Below are positions 23,743-33,918 of a stretch of DNA of 64,000 nt, piece by piece (positions within the stretch are counted from its first letter, which is position 1; the number at the start of each line of letters is the position of its first letter). Source of the DNA: Juglans regia. Taxonomy: Eukaryota > Streptophyta > Magnoliopsida > Fagales > Juglandaceae. The notes below the pieces were generated by a model. The model was given only the letters and a program-made list of their open reading frames with translations, did not search any database and had not been told where the DNA came from. The stretch spans positions 17,560,640 through 17,624,639 of the forward strand of contig NC_049915.1 of assembly GCF_001411555.2 (NCBI RefSeq), written 5' to 3'. The position numbers and the translations under genes were made by a program.

Positions 23743-24286
23743 GTTGCATGAGAGAGCTAGTTCGGCAAGTTGATGAGCTCTTGTGTTGCATTCTCTGTAA
23801 TTAAACTGAATCTTCCAATCAGACCTTCCTTTTAACAACCTTCTAGTATCATCTGTAATTTGCCCATTCTGGGTTCAATTTTCTTCGTCACTATTAATAG
23901 CATTGATAATTGCTTGAGCATCACCTTTGAGTACCATACTTGTAAGTCCTAGTTCAGAACAAAATTCCATTGCCATTCATAGTGCATTGCCTTCAGCTAT
24001 TGTAGTTTGTATTATATTCCTTTTATTTGTGCCCAGGGATGCTAGTACCTCCCCATTCGAGTCTCTAATGATGACTCCAGTACGCATTTTATTTGTCTTG
24101 AGATCAAGTGCTACATCTCAGTTAGCTTTAACAGCCCTGCCCCTTGGTTTTTTCTATTTGGCCATTTCCCTTGCAACTTCGCCCGTGGACACTCTGAGCT
24201 TGCTGAAATTCTTCTAGTCCATCTCTTGCAACTTTAACCACCATTCTTGGGCTTTCAAATTGATTTTCGAATACAAAAAATCTACT
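23743..24286 (-). pseudogene. LINE A, 3' part: RNase H domain relic
   Basis: Minus-strand reading from about 24180 gives KAN, a stop, DVALDLKTNKMRTGVIIRDS, then GEVLASLG, a TIAEGNAL segment, KGDAQAIINAINSDEEN, and near the end ECNTRAHQLAELAL. This is the RNase H (RVT_3) domain of plant L1-type LINEs, with at least three in-frame stops. It is the downstream part of the LINE at 25558-28590, separated by the inserted element at 24287-25557. Confidence 0.85.
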
Positions 24287-25187
24287 TACAACCTGTTTGG
24301 GGAATAAGAGCGGAACCGTGTCCTATGTGGCATGTTTGGAAACGGCGTCGTTTGAAATTTGAAATCAAGTCCCAAGCCTGAAATCAAGTCCCGAGCCCAT
24401 ACCATGCATATTTCACTTTCACATTTCACCTTCACTTTCTCTTGCTCGATCCCCTGCCCTCTTCTCCCCATTCCCATCGTCTTCCCTAGGAAGTCCACCA
24501 GAGCCACGAACCCATTTGGTCTTCTCCACCAGAGCCATGAAGCGGCTTCAGAGTAGTCTCTGTAGGACACGATTCTACTCCTCTTCTCCTCGAACCCAAA
24601 ACCCACAAACCCTGCTATCTTAAGCTCGTACCACATTACCGAACAACGTTTTAATCCTTCCTTACCACCAAGGAAAGAGCCCGAAAGATGAAATCAGACT
24701 TACGTTCGTATTTCTTCTCAAACTCCCCAGTAAGTTGTATTTTCACAAACGTTTTTTTTTTCCTGCATTGTTCAAACACTCGAAATTAAATAAGCAAAAT
24801 TGTCAACAATCCAATATGAGTTCCAAAACAACAATGAAATCAAAGGTAACTGATTTATCACATACAAACTCAATTGCACAAGATGGAAATGACAAAGAAT
24901 AAAATTTAAACCTAAAGAACTTTGAGTTATTATATACGATAAAAAATCAGCAAGGTTGCTTTTAATTTTTGTTCTACCATAAAGATCCGTTCTTTGGAGT
25001 GTTTTCAATTGAGAATTATATAATGAAAATGGTAAAGAAAGGGAATAAAACCCTAGATAAAAGAGACTATATTAGCAAAACATACACAGCTTAGTCAAAG
25101 AAAATATTGTTTTTCTATCTCACAGTCCTAAATTTCCCTTGCAACCAGTCAGATCTTGAAGGAAAGAATACATTAATAGAAATTTAC

Positions 25188-25257
25188 TGGTTCCACCATC
25201 ACCAACAATTACAAGCTTGAAGCTCGGATAATTGACAGTTTGCTGGTTTGGCAAAGC
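25188..25257 (-). pseudogene. Ran GTPase first-exon fragment
   Basis: The minus strand reads [19 protein letters not shown] followed by DGGT, the N-terminus of plant Ran up to the middle of the G1 (GDGGTGKT) loop, exactly where plant Ran genes have their first intron. The initiator ATG is replaced by CAA (25258-25260). The donor site is damaged: GGAACCAGTAAAT where GGAACAGGTAAAT is expected. Bases to the left (25187 to about 25080) are likely intron 1, and those to the right (25258-25500) likely 5' UTR with a GA/CT tract. No other Ran exon is seen, so it is a captured genomic fragment and not a retrocopy. Confidence 0.88.
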
Positions 25258-25457
25258 TTGAAACGCAAAAGCAAAAGATCAAATACCCCCAAAAAACGCA
25301 GAATCAAAATGGCAAACAACTGCAACATGAAACGAAGACGAAGTTTAAGAAAAGGGATATTTTTCGAGAAATTACGAAAGCAGAGCTATACCATTTTTTT
25401 CCCTCTTTTCGCTGTGAGTAGTGGCCCTCTCAGACGGTTCTTAGTTCAAAGAGTGAG

Positions 25458-25460
<3 letters not shown>

Positions 25461-25500
<40 letters not shown>
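25461..25500. repeat. (CT)n microsatellite
   Basis: About 20 CT units, inside the captured Ran 5' region. Such GA/CT tracts are common in plant 5' UTRs. Confidence 0.95.
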
Positions 25501-25505
<5 letters not shown>

Positions 25506-25557
25506 TATCAACTGATGTGGCAGTGCCACGTCATCCGGTTCCGCACTGGCGGTTGTA

Positions 25558-28500
25558 TATAGAAGAATTGTTTAGAATATTAGTGCATTCCTTCCAAGCC
25601 ATATTCTTCTCATAATGGCTGTCACCAATTCTAGCTTCTTCTGATGTAGCTTCTTTATCATTTTGTCCCATAACTTTGACAAGTCTTCCTCCCAATTTGA
25701 TCACTTCTATATAGGACCAGAAGATTTTGTCCGCACATTATTTGTTGCTGCACAACTCCATAAAGATTGGCCCACTGTCTCCTCCTCTCTTTCACATATA
25801 GGGCATAGGGGATTGATTATCAGTAACTTTCCTATGGAACATGATTTTCCTTGTTGAAAGGATATCATTGCTTGCTTTCCATCTGAAATTTTTTTACCAC
25901 CCCTAGCACATTCATTTTCCATATTTCTTTCCAGCCAGCAGTTGCATAATTTTGCATTGATGATTCTCCCTTCATCTATCTTCTTCTGTTGTGTTTCACA
26001 TAGTATGCACTTCTAACAGAGAAAATCCCAAATTTAGTGTGGCCCCATATCAATTTGTCTTCTACTCCCACTCCAATAATCAGTATACTATAAACCATGT
26101 CAGCCTCGTCACTCTTATATATCTCTTTTATGACACCTTCTTTCCACCTTCCATTCTCTACATCAATAAGTTCTTTGACTTTTGAATCTCTTTATAGAAT
26201 CTTTATTGGAGATTGAATGCAATAAGATGGTGGTGTTGGAACCCATATTTTGATATCACCCTATATTTTGATATTATGTCCATTTTCAACCCTCCATATT
26301 AACCCCTCTTTAAGCAGATCCATGGAAAACCATAAAATCCTTCGTATAATTGAAGGATCATATCCTAATTTAGCCTCCATAAAATTTTTATATTTGAAGT
26401 ACTTTTCTTTCATGATATTTGCAGCCATCGAGAGTGGATTAGTCAATATCCTCCAACATTGTTTTGCCAGCGTGGCCTTATTAAAACTCTCAATGTCTTT
26501 GAAACCCAACCCTCCCTTAGCTTTTGATTCCTCCATCTTACACCAACTCTTCAACTGAATTCTCTTATCATTATGTTTATGACCCCACCAAAATCTAATC
26601 ATCATAGTAGAGATTTTCTTACACAAATTTCTTGGCAGTTTAAAGTCACTCATAGAAAATGTTGGAATAACTTATATTACAGCCTTAATAAGAATCTCCT
26701 TACTTGGAAAAGAAAGTTGTTCCTCTAGTTATTGATCTTTTGCCATACTCTATCCTTAATACACCTAAAAGTGTTGTATTTTGATTTCCCTATCATAGCT
26801 GGCAGACTCAAATACTTTTCATAGCTTCCATTGGCCATAGCTCCCGCTACTTGTAAAATCTAATACTTGCATGATGAGCCAGTATTAGTACCAAAAAAAG
26901 ATAGATTTTTTTGCTTATCTAGACATTGGCCAGAGGCTTTTTCATACTTGTCAAAAATATGTTCGATTTTCATCCACTTTGTCAATCTGGTCTTGTAAAA
27001 CAATACACAGTTATCTGCAAATAGAATGTGGTTAATCCTTGTGCCACCCCTTGCCACAGTCACTCCTTTTGTTTCACCTTTTGTTTTAGATAGATTTATC
27101 AAAGAGCTCAAATCTTTAGCACACAAAATGAAGAGATAGAGCGATACATGATCTTCTTGTCTTATACCTCTATACCTCTGGATGGTACAATTTTTTCACC
27201 AGGTTGTCCATTTACAAGCACTGAGTAAGAAACTAAAATCACACAGTCCATAATCAATGCAATCCACTTGTCGCTAGAACCTAATTTCTTCATTATTGCT
27301 TCTAGGTAAGACCACTCCACCCTGTCACAAGGTTTAGACATGTTTAGAGAAATACTTCCTAATCTTCCTCTATCTGGTATTCATCGAGTGTAAAACTTCA
27401 TATGCCACCATGACATTGTTTGAAATAAGCCTCACATGAATGAATGCACTCTGGTTTCTTGAAATAATAGCTAGGAGTACTTTCTTTAACCTGTTTGCTA
27501 GAACTTTTGATAGAATCTTATATAATATATTACATATATTAATAGGTCTAAACTCACTTACAAACACAGTATTCCTTACTTTAGGAATTAGGTAATGTAA
27601 GTAAAATTAAGAGAATGGTCCATACCCTCTCCTTTAAAAAAAATTTAGAGTAGCATTAAATACCTCCTCTTCTACTATATGCCAATATGTCTGGAAAAAG
27701 CAAGCTCCAAATCCATCTGGACTAGGTGATTTTAGAGGAGCCATAAGATGAAGTGCTTCTTCTACTTCAGTTCTTGTGAATTCCTTTTAGAGATTAGCAT
27801 TCATATCCCCAGTCACCTGAGCCTCCACTAATTACAAACATGCTTCTATCTCTTCTTTTGATGGTTTTGAATATCTAAATAAATATTCAAAATACTTCTT
27901 GAATACCCTTTAATATCAGCTGGCTCCTTTAGAATTCTGGCTTGAGAATCCGTAATTTGCTTGATCAAAATTCTTTCTTCTTCTTTGATTTGCACAAGTA
28001 TGGAAAAATCTTATAGTCGTATCTCCGAGTTGATACCAATTCCTCTTTGCCCTTTGTCTCTATTTTATAGTCGTAATCTCTTAATATCGTCTGCATTGTG
28101 GGGACTTTCTTCATCTTGCAATGCTCTAAGTCTATCAAGTTTGATCCCAATCTCCTTTTCACTGTCCCTAAATTTCTATATACTCCATCTAGTTAAAGCA
28201 CCACTACATGAGTTTAGAAGATCTTGCACTCTCAACAAAGAATTTAGAGTCACTACACTAGTCAATCACTTTGAATCTACCACTCTCTCACACGCTTCAT
28301 CTGTAGCCCAGCTTGCTTCAAATCTGGATAACTTTTTCCTTTGTCTAGATCTTTGGTAATTCACATTCATAGTTAACATAACGGGCTTATGATCTGAACT
28401 TCTTGCAGTCAACCTTTCAACCCAAGCTTCTTTATACATTTCTGACCACAGTGGGTTTGAAACAAGCCTGTCAAGTTTTTTATTTTTATTTTTATTATTA

Positions 28501-28590
28501 ATAAAAGTCTCACTTGCATGCTTATTACCTTACGTGAAGTATCCATCCTCCATCCAAGGTCATAGATGTTGTTGTCTTCCAGGGCTAGCT
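25558..28590 (-). pseudogene. LINE A, 5' part: endonuclease end, reverse transcriptase, zf-RVT
   Basis: Read from right to left on the minus strand. The endonuclease C-terminus is at about 28590-28330 (DNNIYDLGWR, RLVSNPLW, SSDHKPV). Reverse transcriptase follows: EFRPINICNILYKILSKVLA with RNQSAFI (27567-27370), then HILFADNCVLF (26860-27126), where the catalytic FADD is FADN. A thumb-like part RNLCKKISTMMIRFWWG and GGLGFKDIESFNKA (26653-26261) comes next, then a zf-RVT segment (PLCPICEREEETVGQSLW, 25922-25707). Multiple stops and frameshifts make it inactive. The extreme 5' part (ORF1, endonuclease N-terminus) is missing, so the copy is 5'-truncated near 28590. Confidence 0.92.
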
Positions 28591-30842
28591 ATTTGAATTT
28601 ATGAAACTTTTAACATCGAATATAAGATATGTATATTGCTAAAACTAATATCAATATACTCATGGCTTGGATCGAAAAGGCTAATAGATATTAATGTTTT
28701 TGTAGAGTAAGTCCATATATGTTTGGACTTTGGAACTACCGTTCTTCTCTCTAGAGAGGGAAATTCTCGTCCTCTCTCAAGCTAAAACCAATAAAACTCA
28801 GTCCTCTTTCGTTCTTTTTGCTGGAACCACTCTTTATCTTCGTTTTCCTTTGGTCCCCCCACCTTGTATATAGGCGTTTCTGGTTTGCTTTTTTATTTTT
28901 CCCATCCTCAAGCTCGACCAAGCTTCGATCTAGTGCCTTCAAGTGACCAAGAAATTGTATGCATCCCATCGTGACGTTCCCCAACCGTTGATCTACCAGT
29001 ATAGGGCAAAACGATGGGCGTGTGTACTATGAGCCACATGACTGGCGCGTATAGCCGTTGGAGGCTTTAAGGTGTCATGGAACCAGCATCTCATACCTTT
29101 CAAATTTGACCCATCCTACCTTAATCCCTATGCATGTGGCTCCCACTTATTGCTATAGTCTCATATGTAGTTTTTCAGCCATTAGAGACTCGGGTTGTCC
29201 AATGCTTCCTATTCAACTATGCTATTGCATTCACTAACCTTGAATCTTGATCAGGACGAGGAAGCATATCTCTTCACCAAATAGTTTAGAGCAATGAATT
29301 GCAGCAAAAAACAACTAACCACGAATTCCCTCATCGGCTCCACAGTTCGTTCAGTGGATTGTTTCAAATTGTCATTTAAGACGACACCTCCTTCGTGGGA
29401 AATTAGTGGAGATTAACTTATTGGTCTCATAACCCTTTTATTTCTTTTTATGCACTATAATAGTTGTAACTTGTAATGGGGTGTTGGTTGGGAAACACTA
29501 TCCCTCTTATATGTGTCTTGCTCCTTTTAATGTAATGAAATGGTTGCTTCCAAAAAAATGGAAAAAGACTAATATCAATGCATTTGAAACAGTAGAAAAT
29601 ATTCATTTTCTATTTTTTTTTGGACTTTAATGATCCTTTGAATTTCTACTTGCGTTTTTATAATCTTCATACTTTTTGTATTTGTACTCATCAATGTCTT
29701 TTTTTCTCATTCCAAATGCTAAGTTAGCATTAAAAAGTTTGTTAATTCTACAACTTATGAGCTTGACAGTTAAAATGTATGGAAAATAGATGGTAAGATC
29801 TTAATAGAGGGGGTATATTTTATCTTTTTAATAGCTTGAATATGCCATATATCAAGTTCAATAAGTATATCTTTCTAGATTTACATATATAAAGATTTAT
29901 AAGCGATCACAATGTGATTATGTGACATGAATATGAACTTGATAATATGGTGAGCATTCTTATTGTCTCTTAAAGTGTAACTTAGTTAATTAATTAGTTG
30001 TAGCATTTGTTAGATTCTTTTTCTAAGCAAACATATTATATATATATATATGTATATATATAATAATTAAAAGATATAAGAGTCAAAAGGTGGGAGGTCC
30101 TAACAATCATCCCAATCCAACTAATACAATACAAGAAAAAAAAGAAAGATATGGAGCCAATAACTTGGCCCATACCCATTCCCCCAAAGGGGAGCCACCT
30201 AAAACGGTTTTGATATAGTCTGAAATAAGGACTGCAATACTATGATCAGAAGTCACAATAGATTTTTTTTCGCTACATTTTGTTGGTTTGTATTGGTTGA
30301 AAGAGACTTTCATTACCTCTTTCTCATTATTTTTAGTTAGAAGAAGCATGAATATAAGAAAATAACAAGTGACATATGGTTTGAATTGCCAGTAGACGAC
30401 AGTCTTTGGCTGTGTGTACATGCATGGGGGTACGTGCCATGTTGGAGAGAAGAGGTTGGTTTGATTTGAAAGATTTGAGGCCACTGATCTCACTAATGTC
30501 GCACATGGCAGCATAAAACTCATTATGGTGTAGTGGCATGTGGATCTCACACTTGGTTTAGGCTGCATGTGAGACACACACGCCATTCTTTTTAAAGATC
30601 TTCTTCTATCGACTAAAGGATCGACAACTAAGGAGTCTTGTGGTGTGGCGCGTCATGGTCGTAAGTGGCCGGAAAGCAATAAATCATCGCATCTCTGTGC
30701 CATAGTAAAAAAAAAAAAAAAATAATAGTAATAAAAAAAATTGTTGGACATAAATGTGGATATTTGTAAGTGTTTGGAAACAATGAGGGAGGGAGGAGCC
30801 TCCCTATGACAGAGATAAGGGGATTTTTAAGTAGAGTAATGT
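28591..30842. other. Unclassified intergenic stretch, probably transposon debris
   Basis: Moderate GC at 28750-29350 and 30110-30700. A 159-residue open frame (30586-30107, minus) and a 77-residue one (28984-28751, minus) show no recognisable domain. AT microsatellites lie at 30035-30062. No gene is claimed. Confidence 0.35.
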
Positions 30843-30875
30843 TACGGATCAACCCCTGTTCACGGTTGATCCGTA
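30843..30875. other. Perfect 12-bp inverted repeat (hairpin)
   Basis: TACGGATCAACC (30843-30854) and GGTTGATCCGTA (30864-30875) are exact reverse complements with a 9-base loop. It lies at the left border of a GC-rich block, possibly subterminal repeats of an element. It has no T-run and is not a bacterial-type terminator. Confidence 0.6.
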
Positions 30876-31045
30876 GCACATGTGATGTGTCTTTTTTTTT
30901 TTTAAATGCAAAACGCATCACTCAATTCATCTACCTCTCTCTCTCTCATCGGCTCTCTTAGCCCGACTCACCTCCAACCGATTCTCCTTCAGCTTAGCTC
31001 AGCGTCGTCGTGCGCCGCCCAGCCTCACCGCCACCACCGGCAACT

Positions 31046-32739
31046 TGTTAGGGACCCCGGTCAAGTCCCTAAACATTATGACCTCCTTGCCTAGGATTTC
31101 CTTGTGATGACCGAGAGCCCGTTCCTCTCTTGCTTGGTTCAAGAACAAAGGTTGCCAAAGTGACAATTTTGATAGGGTGAGGTTAGGTGTTTGGGCTTGG
31201 TTTGGCGTGTGAGATGGGATTAGGGCAAAATGTTGGGTGGCTAAGGTGGACGGCAACAATGAGTACTTGATTGATTGATTGGTTGAGTATTTTATGAAGG
31301 ACTCCTAAAATCTTGGAACCCCAATAAGGAAAGAGATGGCCGGTTATGGGTGAAAATTTGGTCAACTAGGGTTCCTAACTTGTAGGAATCTCATTATGGA
31401 ATGGAAGGTGGGCGGCTAGAGCTAAACCAATTAAGGTAAGTGTTGGCCGAACATGAGAAATTGGCTAGGGTTTGATGAGAGTGGCGGCAAATCTATTTAT
31501 GGAAGTTGGATTAGGGCAAACACTATAGTGGGCGACACTAGGTGTTTGGATGGATCAAATGAGGCAATGAAATGGTTTTGACAATGAACAATGGATGAAC
31601 ACAATGTATGCTCAAGAACAACTCAATAATAATTCAAGATCATTGCATGTAAATAATAAGATTAATGAAGAGAAAATAGAGAACAAGAGGATGAATAAAT
31701 AATACTTATAAGATTGATAAACCGAATCACACTTATTCACGAATTGTAAAATGTGATTCTCTCCTTAAGGATTCACTAATTGCACCTCAAAGAGCCCCAG
31801 TGCTAAGCACTGAAAAAGTTGATCTCAAGAACAAAGTTGTTCCAAAAGGAATTTTTCAAAAGATGTAAAAGAAAAGACTAAGGGTCATATTTATAAGAGT
31901 TATAACTTGGAAACTCCCATTAGGTCCCTTACAAATAATAATTAAATAAAATAAAAAGAAATAAAATAAGATAAGGCCATGGACCTATCTTGGCTGTGAC
32001 ATGCATGGCCCATGGTGGGCTAGAATGGTGCATGGTTGTCTTCGGGTTGGACCATGGCTAGGTGGCACAACATGGCCTGTTGATGGTCATGACATAATGC
32101 CATGCATGACTTGCTGATGGGCATGGCCTGGTGCCATGCAAGGCCTGATGATGATGAGCCATGCGTGCGTGCGTGCTGCATGGCCCAGGCTGGTGGCCTG
32201 GGCGCTGGACTGCAAGGCATGGGCTGGAGCCATGCGCTGAATGGCATGCCTGGTGGGCATGCCACTGGCCTGCTCCGCAAGGCACAGGCTGGAGCTGTGC
32301 GCTGGATGGCTTGCCGTGAGGCATGCCACTAGCCTCGCTGGTGTGCGGCGTGGGGGGCATGTTGGGGCGTGCGCAGGAGGGCACACGCGCAGGGCGTATG
32401 CAGTGGTGCGCGCAGGCTCATGCGCATGGGGCTGTGCAGTGCTGCCCGCATGCGCGTGCGCGTGCGCGTGCGCGTGTGCGTGCGCGTGCACGGGCTTGGG
32501 CGTGTGTGGGGTCATGCGCAAGGGCGCATGCAGGGGCGCGCGCAAGGGCAGGGGCGTGCGCAGAGGCATGCGCTGGCGTGCGCTCACTGTCACTAATCTC
32601 GCTGGCCTGCATGCTAGGCATCCCATGCGTGTCAACGCGCGGGCCAAGGCATGCGTGTAGGCTAGCCGTGGTGCTGTCCTTGCCTTCCAAGGGCCGTGTC
32701 GAGGCTTGTCCCGAGGCCACTTTCCTAGGGATTTTAACA
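31046..32739. mobile_element. Probable solo LTR, with target duplication CAACT
   Basis: 1,694 bp, beginning TGTTAGGGACC and ending GGGATTTTAACA (TG...CA with TGTTA/TAACA ends). CAACT stands immediately on both sides (31041-31045, 32740-32744), a 5-bp target duplication as LTR retrotransposons make. There is no internal gag or pol and no second LTR, which fits recombination to a solo LTR. The last third is GC-rich low-complexity DNA full of GCATG, TGCGCG and GGCATGGCC. An internal TRIM-like structure cannot be excluded. Confidence 0.75.
32447..32492. repeat. Alternating purine-pyrimidine (GC/GT) tract
   Basis: 46 bases of strict alternation, mainly GCGCGTGCGC, within the LTR. This composition is prone to left-handed Z-DNA. 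It also generates artificial open frames with His-Ala and Arg-Val repeats on both strands. Confidence 0.9.
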
Positions 32740-33370
32740 CAACTTCCCCTCACGCCGGCGACCAAGCCAGTTGCCACCGATCCCCCCCACGCGCAACCCT
32801 TTATCTCCCCTACGGTAACCCAACTGAAATGGGTGAAATCTCTCCTGTTGTGCCACCGTACGCTGCCACCCAGACCACCGCACGTCCACCACCTCACACT
32901 GGCGACCACCTCTCGCAGACCCAGCCACACGAACCTCAATCTCCCTCTCCGTCGCAAGCACGCAAGCTACCCACACACAACCTTCACACAAGCTCGGGGT
33001 CACGATGGCCCTATCGCGGCCGTGTGTCGATTCTAGCCCCACTGAGCACCCCCTGACCACCGTGACTCCTCCTCGAGCTCCTCCGAGCCAGCCAAATTCT
33101 CTCTCCCTCTCTCTGTCTTGCCCTCCAACTTTCTCCTGCTCTCCTCCTCTCATCCATCAGCTCTCTCTCTCATCAGCTCTCACTCATCCTTCAGCTCTCT
33201 CTCTCTCATCAACTCTTTCACTCATTCATCAGCTCTGATTTTGGGCAATGGGGTGGGGGGAGGACGGGCGACGGGGGAGAAGAGAGAAATTTCAAAAATG
33301 AAATGTTTGAAATGAGAGGAAAGTGAGTTTTGTTGTGAGAGTATTTTTGTCATTTTACTATGGTGTGTTT

Positions 33371-33836
33371 TGGATAATCTCAAACAAGAGCTAATGCTAA
33401 TATTATTTCTTTTAAGTATTCGATGGAGAAAGGTAGGAAAGAACTATTTTATATAAGTTAAGGACAAACTCTTGACATTTGTTAGTCAGTTAATAAGAAA
33501 ATATATTTACAGTCTTAGAGTGCGTAAGTTTCACGCATTCTATTTAAAAAAAAATAAAAAAATCTGAGATTCATATTAAAAAAAAAAATACAATAATAAA
33601 TCTCACCTTTTTTTTTAATAAAAAATATGAACTGCACACGTAGTAGTACCACGCGGTAAAACTACACTCGGGACTCCCCTCCTCTTAAAAGCTGAGATCA
33701 GACATTAAGGTCCGCTTATTCTGTCTGTCGCCTCACTGTTTGTAAATTCCGATATGATCATGTGGCCAACAAAGTTAGCGGAGTGATAAAAAAGATACCC
33801 TGATCTCCACTGCCGTCCTTCTCTCCTTCCCATTAA
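33371..33836. other. Channel gene upstream region
   Basis: AT-rich; about 33500-33640 is MITE-like debris with opposed poly-A and poly-T blocks around 'aaatctgagattc'. The last 200 bases are probably the promoter of the K+ channel gene. Confidence 0.4.
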
Positions 33837-33846
33837 TACATATATG
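33837..33846 (+). promoter_or_regulatory. Possible TATA box of the K+ channel gene
   Basis: TACATATATG lies about 75 bases before the ATG at 33919, leaving room for a transcription start near 33870 and a 5' UTR of about 50 bases. This is a weak consensus and only a candidate. Confidence 0.3.
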
Positions 33847-33918
33847 CTATCTTAATCACAGACCCAGAATACATTTCTAGCTCTGTCAAGAAAACAAGCA
33901 GCAGATTGAGTTTGGAAG

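Larger units (their letters stand above)
24287..25557. mobile_element. TIR element carrying a Ran GTPase gene fragment (Pack-type)
   Basis: About 1.27 kb interrupting a LINE. The ends are imperfect inverted repeats: TACAACC (24287-24293) pairs with GGTTGTA (25551-25557), and GCGGAACCG (24310-24318) pairs with CGGTTCCGC (25536-25544), followed inward by TGTGGCA against TGCCACG. The exact outer boundaries and target duplication are not resolved, and the superfamily (Mutator, hAT or other) is open. The interior has a captured gene fragment (25188-25500) and a 116-residue open frame (24286-24636, minus) with no recognised domain. The flanking LINE resumes in the correct domain order on both sides. 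Confidence 0.7.
30876..33370. other. GC-rich C/T-biased block split by a solo LTR
   Basis: If the LTR-like insertion at 31046-32739 and one target copy are removed, a continuous Pro/Ser/His-coding C-rich sequence results (ccgccaccaccggcaact joined to tcccctcacgccggcg). It runs to a CTCTCT-rich stretch at 33095-33235. It resembles a gene-derived or Pack-type fragment, but no protein domain is recognisable in any frame. Confidence 0.4.

Noticed and set aside
24286..24636. 116-residue open frame in the TIR element
   Set aside because: No domain was recognised; it overlaps the terminal inverted repeat and is probably chance.
32087..33153. Several long open frames on both strands (139-237 residues)
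   Set aside because: They arise from GCATGC/GCGTGC low-complexity DNA in the solo LTR and from the C-rich block; one even crosses the LTR boundary at 32739. The peptides are Ala-His-Arg repeats.
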